From NCBI GenBank assembly GCA_964565925.1, contig CAZMGV010000006.1, forward strand, positions 62,001-126,000: a stretch of DNA of 64,000 bases, read 5' to 3'. The notes under the pieces are model-generated. The model was not told the origin of the DNA and ran no database searches. It saw only the letters and a list, made by a program, of their open reading frames with translations. The position numbers and the translations under genes were made by a program. This document shows positions 16,168 through 22,601 of this stretch, piece after piece. Within the stretch, counting starts at the first letter, position 1, and each line of letters starts with the position of its first letter. Origin of the DNA: CAZMGV01 sp964565925. GTDB lineage: Bacteria > JAGRBM01 > JAHCIT01.

Positions 16168-16271
16168 GCGAAAGAGGGCTCAGGTTCTTTGCCCGAATCA
16201 ACGAACGTCGCTCAAGCGCCACTTAAGTGGGGACAGATTGTTGCGGGCGAAGAACCTGAGCCCTCTTTCGC
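16168..16271. repeat. 104-bp inverted-repeat element
   Basis: A 28-base left arm (16168-16195) and right arm (16244-16271) are reverse complements at 27 of 28 positions; the single difference is T versus C in the TTTGCCC/TTCGCCC part. The 48-base centre contains the perfect palindrome CCACTTAAGTGG (16219-16230) followed by GGACAGATTG. A frame of 61 codons crosses it but has no coding character. It resembles a small non-autonomous element or REP-type sequence. As RNA it would form a very stable hairpin. No target duplication is clear. Confidence 0.6.
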
Positions 16272-16296
16272 AGAGCGATTTTTTCAATCTCTATCG

Positions 16297-16327
16297 TCTC
16301 ATTTTGAGAACGATTCTCATTGTGAGA
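16297..16327. promoter_or_regulatory. Fur-box-like operator made of overlapping palindromes
   Basis: TGAGAACGATTCTCA at 16305-16319 matches the 7-1-7 layout of Fur boxes (TGATAATNATTATCA). It is flanked by two copies of the palindrome TCTCATTNTGAGA (16297-16309 and 16315-16327), producing overlapping sites as is usual for Fur-family operators. It lies about 175 bases upstream of the exported-protein gene at 16503. A Fur-family regulator is encoded at 9515. Metal control of the downstream gene is inferred. Confidence 0.55.
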
Positions 16328-16502
16328 GGCCAAATACCGACTCAAGTTGAGAATCCGTCACCCTGCCCGCTCCCGGAACCGTCATCGGAGAATCACTAAT
16401 AACCCAATGTACATCGCAAGTTGTACCCGAGCTCAGGCACGCGGCACGGCAACGGTACGTTGCGTGCGATAGCAGCGGTGTCCAACGAAGGAGTTTACGC
16501 AG

Positions 16503-16892
16503 ATGGTTCGCGAGGGCAGAAAGATTCGTCAGCTGGGAGCCGCAGGAATAGCGGCGGTAGCGCTCGGACTCGGCATCTTCACCGGTGCACAGGCCGCTCT
16601 CTACTCAAACCGTAACGACCTTTCGGGCCAGTGGGAGGTCCAGGTGATGGAGGCGACTCCGTCAGGCTGGGTGGAATCCACCGGGTCCTACGAACTGAAC
16701 GTCACCCGCTACACGGTCGAAAAGATCGGTGCAGAGGGACGGGAGGCGGGAGTGATCTCGCGCCTGGAAGACGGCCGCGTAACGCTCGACGGCCCGGTGA
16801 ACGGCACCTTCAAGGTGTCCAAGCTGGCCGACAATGTAATTGTTCTGGATGGCGACAAAGCAGAAACGTCTCTATATCTGGTCCGGAAGTGA
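16503..16892 (+). CDS. Small exported protein of unknown function
   Basis: The 129 residues start with a basic stretch and a hydrophobic segment (LGAAGIAAVALGLGIFTGAQA) that looks like a Sec signal cleaved after AQA. The mature part of about 98 residues is beta-strand-like (LSGQWEVQVMEATPSGWVES, GTFKVSKLADNVIVLDGD), possibly a small beta barrel or lipocalin-like fold. GAAGGAG at 16487-16493 precedes the ATG by 9 bases. A Fur-box-like site lies upstream, so metal-regulated expression is possible. No family is recognised. Confidence 0.72.
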   Translation: MVREGRKIRQLGAAGIAAVALGLGIFTGAQAALYSNRNDLSGQWEVQVMEATPSGWVESTGSYELNVTRYTVEKIGAEGREAGVISRLEDGRVTLDGPVNGTFKVSKLADNVIVLDGDKAETSLYLVRK

Positions 16893-17065
16893 AAGATAAA
16901 AAAACTAGATGTGGGACAGAAGGAACTGAAGGGCAAGAATAGAGACGATTTCTGACTTATGCCGCTTGCAGAAGACGGCCGGCTCCCAAAGGGACCGGTC
17001 GTCAATTTTTGGGGCTCCTGAAGAACCCCGTTCCGTTCCACCAGAAGACAGTATTCAGGCCAAGG

Positions 17066-17079
17066 GTTCCACGTGGAAC
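17066..17079. other. parS centromere site 1 (ParB binding)
   Basis: GTTCCACGTGGAAC is a perfect 14-bp palindrome, extended to 16 bp by flanking G and C (17065-17080). It is identical to the parS core reported for Myxococcus-type ParB/Spo0J systems and close to the Bacillus form. It lies downstream of hisF, about 3.7 kb before dnaA, where chromosomal parS sites cluster. Confidence 0.88.
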
Positions 17080-17101
17080 CTCCCCCTCCCCCTCCCCCGA
17101 C

Positions 17102-17115
17102 GTTCCACGTGGAAC
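17102..17115. other. parS centromere site 2
   Basis: A second perfect GTTCCACGTGGAAC lies 36 bases after the first, with a pyrimidine-rich CTCCCCCTCCCC spacer. Two perfect copies so close together are very unlikely by chance and confirm a centromere cluster. Confidence 0.88.
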
Positions 17116-17180
17116 ATCCAGGGTTATTCGGGGAATTTCCGGAGAATCTGGCCGGAACAGCTGCCTGCAACCGCCCGGTT

Positions 17181-17960
17181 TCAGACCCGGGGGTCGTGAC
17201 GGACCGGAACGCCCTGCTTGCGCAGGAACGCCCGCACCTGGCCCACGGTCATCTCGCCGAAGTGAAAGACGCCGGCCGCCAGCGCCGCATCGGCACCCGC
17301 CTGGGCAAGGCCTTCGTAGAAATGCTCGACTTTGCCGACCCCGCCCGAGGCGATCACCGGTACCGGCACCGCCTGCACGATGGCGTGGGTCAGTTCCAGA
17401 TCGTAACCGTCGCCCGTGCCGTCCCGGTCCATGGAGGTAATAAGGATCTCCCCTGCCCCCCGGCGCGCCATCTCCCACGCCCAGGTGACCGCGTCGAGAC
17501 CGGTCGCCCGGCGCCCTCCGTGGGTGAACACTTCCCACTTGGCGGGGTTCGATTCCTTGTCCCGGCGGGCGTCCACGGCGACGACAATCGCTTGCGACCC
17601 GAAGGCGAGCGCCGCCTCTTCCACCAGACTGGGATTCTCGATGGCGGCCGTGTTGATCGACACCTTGTCGGCACCGGCTTCCAGCAGCCGGCGGATATCG
17701 GCCACCGACCGCACGCCGCCGCCCACCGTGAGCGGCATGAACACCGTTTCCGCCGTCCGGCGGACGACGTCCAGGATGATGTCACGCTTTTCGTGGGAAG
17801 CGGTGATGTCCAGAAAACAGAGTTCGTCGGCCCGCTGCTCGTTGTAGGCCTTGGCGACCTCGACCGGATCTCCGGCGTCTCGGAGGTTTACGAAGTTGAC
17901 CCCTTTGACGACCCGGCCGTCTTTCACGTCGAGGCACGGAATGATCCGCTTGGCGAGCAC
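17181..17960 (-). CDS. hisF: Imidazole glycerol phosphate synthase, cyclase subunit (HisF)
   Basis: HisF is the (beta/alpha)8 barrel that uses ammonia from HisH to convert PRFAR to imidazole glycerol phosphate and AICAR. The 259 residues carry the catalytic aspartates in IIPCLDVKDGRVVKG and ITSMDRDGTGDGYDLEL and the phosphate loops LTVGGGVRS and IASGGVG. The start is GTG, fixed by the conserved MLAKRIIPCLD N terminus. It is separated from hisH by about 11 kb and on the other strand. It lies between parS sites 1-2 (3' side) and parS site 3 (5' side), divergent from hisIE. Confidence 0.96.
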   Translation of the reverse strand: MLAKRIIPCLDVKDGRVVKGVNFVNLRDAGDPVEVAKAYNEQRADELCFLDITASHEKRDIILDVVRRTAETVFMPLTVGGGVRSVADIRRLLEAGADKVSINTAAIENPSLVEEAALAFGSQAIVVAVDARRDKESNPAKWEVFTHGGRRATGLDAVTWAWEMARRGAGEILITSMDRDGTGDGYDLELTHAIVQAVPVPVIASGGVGKVEHFYEGLAQAGADAALAAGVFHFGEMTVGQVRAFLRKQGVPVRHDPRV

Positions 17961-18056
17961 GCTCTGGTTACACTCCGCTTTCTTCGCTTCGGTTTCCGTG
18001 TCCGTTCCGGAAACTGGTTTGAAAACCGTCCGCCATTAATGGGGGATATTCGGCCG

Positions 18057-18084
18057 GGCGTAAAGAGTACCGGACGCCTTTTTT
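18057..18084 (+). terminator. Weak hairpin with T run in the hisF-hisIE intergenic region
   Basis: GGCGT (18057-18061) and ACGCC (18074-18078) can pair around a 12-base loop and are followed by six T. On the + strand this lies 142 bases before hisIE and could be an attenuator, but the stem is short and no leader peptide was found. Confidence 0.25.
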
Positions 18085-18103
18085 CGGGCTCCTGGCGGCC
18101 GAT

Positions 18104-18117
18104 GTTCCACGTAGAAC
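18104..18117. other. parS centromere site 3 (one mismatch)
   Basis: GTTCCACGTAGAAC differs from the two perfect sites by one base (A at 18113) but sits in a longer symmetric frame, GATGTTC...GAACATC, at 18101-18120. It lies in the divergent hisF-hisIE region, about 1 kb from sites 1 and 2 and 2.6 kb before dnaA. Confidence 0.75.
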
Positions 18118-18225
18118 ATCTGCCTGTTTCCGGTTCCGTGTATACTCGCGCATCCGCGGCTGCTTACCGGACCGTTTCCGGGAAGCAGTTGCCACGAATC
18201 CTCCACCGGAGTTCACACGACGAAC

Positions 18226-19074
18226 ATGGCCGCCAAATCCAAAATTCCTAAAGCTCCAAAACCCGAACAGCTCGCCGGAGCGGCGCTTCTCAAACTCGTG
18301 AAGTTCGACGAGAAGGGTCTCGTGCCGGTCGCGGTGGTCGACCGCGAGTCAGGCGAATTGCTGATGCTCGCCTGGGCGAATAAACGCGCACTCGAGCTCA
18401 CGCTCAACACCGGGTACACGCACTTCTGGTCGCGCTCGAGAAATTCGCTTTGGAAGAAGGGCGAGACCACGGGCCACGTGCAGAGAATCGAATCGCTCGA
18501 ACTGGACTGCGACGGCGACACGCTCGTCGCGCGCGTCGACCAGAACGGTGTCGCCTGCCACACCGGTGCACCGACCTGTTTCTTCCGGCGTTCGGAACTG
18601 CCGTTGGGAAAACCGGCGGGGAAGGGCGGACGTTCGCCGAAGAACGGACCGCCGTCCGGCCCGGCGAATTCGCGCGTGCTGTTCGAGCTGCTGCGGACCA
18701 TCCGTTCGCGCCGGGGCGCCGATCCCGAATCCAGCTATACGGCGAAACTGCTCAGCCAGTCGGCCGAGAAGCGGGCCAAAAAACTGATCGAGGAATCGAG
18801 CGAACTTCTGCTCGCCACCGTCGATCTGGAAAAGGCCTCTAAAAAAGCCGGGAAGGGTAGGTTGACAAATAAGTCAACTAAGGTAGCTTCGGGGCAATCA
18901 TCATCGACCACCACACTGCACAATATTGCGACCTACGAAGCGGCCGATGTTCTCTATCACTACCTGGTCGCGCTCGAGGGATCGGGGATCGCGCTTAACG
19001 ACGTCTGGCGGGAACTCGGCAGACGGTTCGGCATGTCCGGCATCGAAGAAAAAAAGAATCGAAAAAGTAGTTGA
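18226..19074 (+). CDS. hisIE: Bifunctional phosphoribosyl-AMP cyclohydrolase / phosphoribosyl-ATP pyrophosphatase with inserts (HisIE)
   Basis: The two domains catalyse steps 3 and 2 of histidine synthesis. The HisI domain (about residues 20-125) carries MLAWANKRALELT, HFWSRSRNSLWKKGETTGHVQ, and the metal-binding aspartate/cysteine set in LDCDGDT, DQNGVACHTGAPTCFFR. The HisE part begins at about 145 (VLFELLRTIRSRRG...SYTAKLLSQ) and ends in YEAADVLYHYLVALEGSGIALNDVWREL. Unusual are the basic N terminus (MAAKSKIPKAPKPEQ), a Gly/Lys/Pro linker near residues 126-144, and an insert of about 30 residues (KKAGKGRLTNKSTKVASGQS...) inside HisE before the YEAAD helix. DNA of that insert contains GTTGAC...GTCAAC. 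Activity of HisE with the insert is not certain. Confidence 0.9.
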   Translation: MAAKSKIPKAPKPEQLAGAALLKLVKFDEKGLVPVAVVDRESGELLMLAWANKRALELTLNTGYTHFWSRSRNSLWKKGETTGHVQRIESLELDCDGDTLVARVDQNGVACHTGAPTCFFRRSELPLGKPAGKGGRSPKNGPPSGPANSRVLFELLRTIRSRRGADPESSYTAKLLSQSAEKRAKKLIEESSELLLATVDLEKASKKAGKGRLTNKSTKVASGQSSSTTTLHNIATYEAADVLYHYLVALEGSGIALNDVWRELGRRFGMSGIEEKKNRKSS

Positions 19075-19153
19075 CGTAAAACCCAACTAGTGGGACAAAG
19101 AAACTGGTCAGCATGTGCAGCTCAGTCTTCCTCGCTGACCCACAAGTGAACAG

Positions 19154-19201
19154 GGGCCGTCTCAGTACCGGAAGGTGCAGATTGAGGCGGCCCTTCTTAA
19201 T
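19154..19201. terminator. Terminator between hisIE and psd (convergent)
   Basis: GGGCCGTCTCA (19154-19164) pairs with TGAGGCGGCCC (19183-19193), 11 bp with one G-U pair, and is followed by TTCTTAATTT. Another 7-bp hairpin (GGTCAGC 19106-19112, GCTGACC 19134-19140) precedes it. It ends hisIE transcription and may also serve psd from the other side. Confidence 0.6.
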
Positions 19202-19230
19202 TTCTGGCGCTGCGTTTCCTGTCGGCACCT

Positions 19231-20070
19231 TTATCGTCCCGCAAGCTGGCCGATCTTCACACCCATCTTCACCGGTGCGTTGTCGGCGAACGGATCGAGT
19301 CCGGCGCGGCCTTTTTCCCAGAAACAGATCACCGTCGATCCGGCCCTGAACAGTCCGATTTCGTCGCCGCGATTGACGCGGATCTTCCCCTGGAACGTCC
19401 GGTCCTTCGGAAGATTCTTCGGCAGCGGATTCACGGTGCCTTCCCAGAGCGTTTCGATACCGCCCACGACCAGCGCCCCCACGAAAACGATCGCCCACCG
19501 GCCGGCCACCGGATCGTCGAACTGGAGAACCACCCGCTCGTTCTCCGAGAAGACTCCGGGGAGCCGCGCCACCGTGTCGGTCGAAACGGAAAACAGTTTG
19601 CCGCCGAGCTGGATCCGCCGCAGCAGAGTACCGGAGCAGGGCGCATGCACCCGGTGGTAGTCCTTCGGCGACAGATAGATCGTCCGGTAAGGGCCGCCTT
19701 CGTAGAGCTGCGCGAGGGTCGGATCGCCGAGCAGTTTTGAAACCGGATACGAGATTCCCTTCGCCTGGAGCGCCGAACCTTTCTCGACAATGCCGCTCGC
19801 GGCGACGGCGCCGTCGGCCGGAGAGGCAAGCGCAAGCGGATCGGCCGGCAGCGGACGCATGCCGTCTTTCAGCCGGCGCGTGAAGAAGTCGGTGAACGAC
19901 CGGTAGTCTCCGATCGGCCGTGCAGCCTCGCCCAGATTCACTCCGTAACGCCGCGCGAACCAGCCCAGGAAGAATTGCACAAGCCATTTGGGCCGCTCGC
20001 GCCGCCCGAGCCAGCCCACGAGTCTTGAGAGCTTTCGCTGCGGCAAAAGAGCTTGAGCAGAAGGGTTCAT
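19231..20070 (-). CDS. psd: Phosphatidylserine decarboxylase proenzyme (Psd)
   Basis: Psd converts phosphatidylserine to phosphatidylethanolamine at the inner membrane. It self-cleaves to generate a pyruvoyl cofactor; the cleavage motif is seen in FRAGSTVICFWEKG (G-S-T). Other family segments are SFTDFFTRRLKDGMRPL, ASPADGAV, YPVSKLLGD, IYLSPKDYHRVHAP and VVGALVVGG-like FVGALVVGGIETLW. The ATG at 20070 (MNPSAQALLPQRKLSRLVGWL) matches the family N terminus; a GTG at 20109 would add 13 residues with no family support. It is convergent with hisIE. Confidence 0.93.
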   Translation of the reverse strand: MNPSAQALLPQRKLSRLVGWLGRRERPKWLVQFFLGWFARRYGVNLGEAARPIGDYRSFTDFFTRRLKDGMRPLPADPLALASPADGAVAASGIVEKGSALQAKGISYPVSKLLGDPTLAQLYEGGPYRTIYLSPKDYHRVHAPCSGTLLRRIQLGGKLFSVSTDTVARLPGVFSENERVVLQFDDPVAGRWAIVFVGALVVGGIETLWEGTVNPLPKNLPKDRTFQGKIRVNRGDEIGLFRAGSTVICFWEKGRAGLDPFADNAPVKMGVKIGQLAGR

Positions 20071-20200
20071 ATGTGGGGTCTTTAGCAGAACCGGACGTTC
20101 CTTCGCCACGAGCAGTTCACAGACCCGTGACAGTTTTGTGGCGTACCTGAATCACAGAATCGGCCGCTCCGGGGGCGTACAACCCGTTCTCCTGAGAACC

Positions 20201-20209
20201 TGTTGATAA
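20201..20209 (-). other. DnaA-box-like site (TTATCAACA)
   Basis: TGTTGATAA reads TTATCAACA on the minus strand, one base from the TTATNCACA consensus. It sits in the psd-dnaA intergenic region. Confidence 0.45.
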
Positions 20210-20378
20210 ATCTCAAAACAAGACGGAAAAAATCCCGCGTTATTTCAACAGTTTGTCCAGTACGGAGCCGGTCTATATTCCAATAACTAATTGAAATTAA
20301 ACAGATTCCTGGCTTGTCCCGGCCCTTCGCACAGATACATTTGCTTTTTCCCCTGTCCTTTCAGTCAGTTAGAAATGC

Positions 20379-20387
20379 TTATCCACC
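20379..20387 (+). other. DnaA-box-like site (TTATCCACC)
   Basis: TTATCCACC differs from the consensus TTATCCACA only at the last base. It is followed by the inverted partial match TGTGGAAAT at 20390-20398, giving a facing pair. Confidence 0.5.
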
Positions 20388-20671
20388 GCTGTGGAAATCT
20401 TCTGTGAGTTACTTCGAGGGTAAACTCTTACTATTTCTCAAGTAATATCAGCGAGTTAAAATTCTCTTGCCGCAGGGCCGTTGCAGTTGTTTAAGGGGCG
20501 GCTATAGTTTTCACAACTTTGGTGGTCACGGGGATTCACACCCGTAAAAATGAGAAGTTCGGAGTCTAGTAGGGTCCTTTGAGGGATCACACTGGATATG
20601 AGGGGTTTTTCTTCAAAAATTACCGATAGTTAGCTGCGAAGTAGGGCGGCGAAATGTCGGTCTTTTGACAG

Positions 20672-20702
20672 TTATCCACTGGACTGAAGTTCTTGTGGAT
20701 AA
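20672..20702. other. Facing DnaA boxes just before dnaA
   Basis: TTATCCACT (20672-20680, one mismatch) faces a perfect box, TTATCCACA on the minus strand (20694-20702). The pair lies 38-68 bases before the dnaA start, suited to DnaA autoregulation and to origin binding. Confidence 0.75.
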
Positions 20703-20739
20703 GTGATGAAGAAACATGCAGTCGTTCGAGGGCAATGGG

Positions 20740-22152
20740 ATGAAGCAGGTCTGGGAACAGAATCAGGAACGTCTGAAGCACTACGTCGGCGAATCACGCT
20801 ACGACCTCTGGATCAAACCGTTGAGGGTTTCATCTGAGAGCGGCGACGGTCTCATTGTGCTGGAGACTCCGAATCTGCTCAGCAAGGAACAGATCGAGAA
20901 GAGCGACCTGCTTTCCAAGATCAAGCTCATCTTCGCCGAACAGGGATCCGAGAAGGACTACGACGTCCGCCTGAACATTTCCTCCAGCCGGTCCTCGAAG
21001 CCCGACAACAGTCCCGACTCGCCCAATGGCGGCGCGCAGGCCCAGGCGCTTCCTGTCAATAATCCGCCGGCCGAAGCGATTGCCCCGACGCCTGCACTCA
21101 CCAACCGGCTCACGCGCCGGCGTCTCATCGAGCACTTCACTTTCGACCGTTACATTGTGGGCGAAGCGAATCAGTTCGCACATGCCGCCGCGCAGGCCGT
21201 CGCCAACGGCACCAAGAACTCGACACGCCCGCAGTACAATCCGCTGTTCATCTACGGCGGCGTGGGACTGGGCAAGACGCATCTGCTGAACGCCATCGGC
21301 CACCAGTTCCTGCGCCACAATCCGAAGGCGCGCGTCGTGTACGCTTCGGGCGAGGATTTCACGAACGACGTCATCACCGCGCTCCAGACCCGGCGCACCG
21401 AAGAGCTTCGCCGCCTCTACCGCCACGAATGCGATCTGCTGCTCATCGACGATATCCAGTTCATTGCCGACAAGGACGCGACGCAGACGGAATTCTTCCA
21501 CGTGTTCGATGCGCTGCATTCGGCCAAGCGCCAGATCGTGCTCACCTGCGACAAGCACCCCGACGAGCTGAAAGGCATCGAGGAGCGGATCATCAGCCGC
21601 TTCGAATGGGGCCTCACCGCGGACGTGAAGCCGCCCGACATCGAAACCAAACTCGCCATCCTCAAGTCCAAGGCGGCCGAATACCACTTCGCCATGCCTA
21701 ACGACGTGATGATGTTTCTCGCCAAGCACTGCGGCGCGCACATGCGCGAGCTGGAAGGCGCTCTCACAAAAGTGATCGCCAGCAGCTCGATGCTGAGCGA
21801 AGTGCCGACGCTGGACAGCGTAAAACTGCTGTTTCGTCCCGCTGTGGTCGAACCCAAGCGCAAGCCGACGATCGACGCCATCATCCGGACCGTGGCGGCT
21901 TACTACGACGTGACGGAAACGGAACTGCTCTCCAAGCGAAAGTTCAAGCACCTGGCGCTGGCCAGACAGGTGGCCATGTTCATGAGCCGCGAACTCACCG
22001 ATGCCAGCTACCCGATGATCGGCAATGCCTTTAACGGAAAAGATCACACGACGGTCATGTACGCCTTCGAGCAGATCAAGTTCCGCAAGGAGAACGACTC
22101 CGACTTTCGGCATCAGCTCGAGATCATCCAGGAACGCATTTCAAGCTCCTGA
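20740..22152 (+). CDS. dnaA: Chromosomal replication initiator (DnaA)
   Basis: DnaA binds oriC boxes and opens the duplex. Domain I (MKQVWEQNQERLKHYVGESRYDLWIKPL), a variable domain II linker, the AAA+ domain III (Walker A GGVGLGKTHLLNAIG, Walker B LLLIDDIQFIADK) and the C-terminal DNA-binding domain IV (LALARQVAMFMSRELTDASYPMIGNAFNGKDHTTVMYA, the DnaA signature) are all visible. The start is taken at ATG 20740, which matches the family N terminus and has GAGG at 20729-20732; an in-frame ATG at 20716 would add 8 residues. Length is 470 residues. It is followed by a strong terminator and by the DnaA-trio region. Confidence 0.97.
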   Translation: MKQVWEQNQERLKHYVGESRYDLWIKPLRVSSESGDGLIVLETPNLLSKEQIEKSDLLSKIKLIFAEQGSEKDYDVRLNISSSRSSKPDNSPDSPNGGAQAQALPVNNPPAEAIAPTPALTNRLTRRRLIEHFTFDRYIVGEANQFAHAAAQAVANGTKNSTRPQYNPLFIYGGVGLGKTHLLNAIGHQFLRHNPKARVVYASGEDFTNDVITALQTRRTEELRRLYRHECDLLLIDDIQFIADKDATQTEFFHVFDALHSAKRQIVLTCDKHPDELKGIEERIISRFEWGLTADVKPPDIETKLAILKSKAAEYHFAMPNDVMMFLAKHCGAHMRELEGALTKVIASSSMLSEVPTLDSVKLLFRPAVVEPKRKPTIDAIIRTVAAYYDVTETELLSKRKFKHLALARQVAMFMSRELTDASYPMIGNAFNGKDHTTVMYAFEQIKFRKENDSDFRHQLEIIQERISSS

Positions 22153-22178
22153 GACGAACGCAAACGGCTTCGTGGCGG

Positions 22179-22208
22179 AAAAGGGCGGTCCAGACGGATC
22201 GCCCTTTT
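22179..22208 (+). terminator. Strong terminator after dnaA
   Basis: AAAAGGGCGGTCC (22179-22191) pairs with GGATCGCCCTTTT (22196-22208) over 13 bp with an AGAC loop (one G-U pair). It separates dnaA transcription from the DnaA-trio region. Confidence 0.85.
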
Positions 22209-22282
22209 CATTCCGGCTCCAAACGCGTTTGAGTGCGAATGAGACCAAAGGTGGATCAGATACACAGGGAACGCGCAGAACC

Positions 22283-22291
22283 CGTGCATAA
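22283..22291 (-). other. DnaA-box-like site (TTATGCACG)
   Basis: CGTGCATAA reads TTATGCACG on the minus strand, one mismatch from TTATNCACA, about 140 bases before the trio. Confidence 0.45.
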
Positions 22292-22427
22292 CCGGCCGGA
22301 ACGTGGGGGTCAGAACCTCTTGACCCGCAACCTGATCCGATACCGGTCCGACTTGGCCGTCTGACCCAGTCCTGACCCCCAGGATGCCGGATAAACCAAC
22401 CTGCCCCAGCCGTTCGTGAATTTCCGG

Positions 22428-22448
22428 TTATCCCCAGAGTTATCCGAT
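22428..22448 (+). other. Two direct DnaA-box-like sites next to the trio
   Basis: TTATCCCCA (22428-22436, one mismatch) is followed after 3 bases by TTATCCGAT (22440-22448, three mismatches). They have the same orientation and end 1 base before the trio, as in described basal unwinding systems. Confidence 0.6.
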
Positions 22449-22449
22449 T

Positions 22450-22482
22450 CTACTACTACGACTATTCTTTTTTATATATAAC
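22450..22482 (+). other. DnaA-trio and AT-rich unwinding element
   Basis: CTACTACTACGACTATTC (22450-22467) gives, on the complementary strand read 3' to 5', GAT-GAT-GAT-GCT-GAT-AAG, matching the DnaA-trio repeat 3'-(G/A)A(T/A)-5' in five of six units or better. It runs directly into the AT tract TTCTTTTTTATATATAA. DnaA filaments are known to extend on such trios into the DUE to open the origin. Confidence 0.75.
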
Positions 22483-22601
22483 CGTTACAGACGTTTCCTC
22501 TCGTCCACAGGCGCGGCTAGGATCAAAAGCCGCAAATCACGTACCGGCCGGATTCAAAACCGGACGGACGCACGACAGGGGTCGCAGGAGCAGCGAGGTC
22601 T

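Larger units (their letters stand above)
20071..20739. other. dnaA upstream region, candidate oriC part 1
   Basis: About 670 non-coding, AT-rich bases separate psd and dnaA. They hold DnaA-box-like 9-mers (listed separately), a TTGACA at 20665-20670 that could be a -35 element for dnaA, and the inverted repeat ACGGG...CCCGT at 20528-20545. The region is a typical place for oriC or for DnaA autoregulation of its own promoter. Confidence 0.6.
22209..22601. other. dnaA-dnaN intergenic region, candidate oriC part 2
   Basis: These 393 non-coding bases hold a long-range inverted repeat (GGGGGTCAG near 22305, CTGACCCCC near 22371), DnaA-box-like sites, a DnaA-trio and an AT-rich stretch. The layout box-box-trio-AT tract is that of a basal origin unwinding region, so this is the better candidate for the strand-opening site. 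Confidence 0.75.

Noticed and set aside
16165..16350. A 61-codon open frame through the inverted repeat
   Set aside because: It spans the repeat arms and the operator-like palindromes, has no ribosome-binding site and no coding character.
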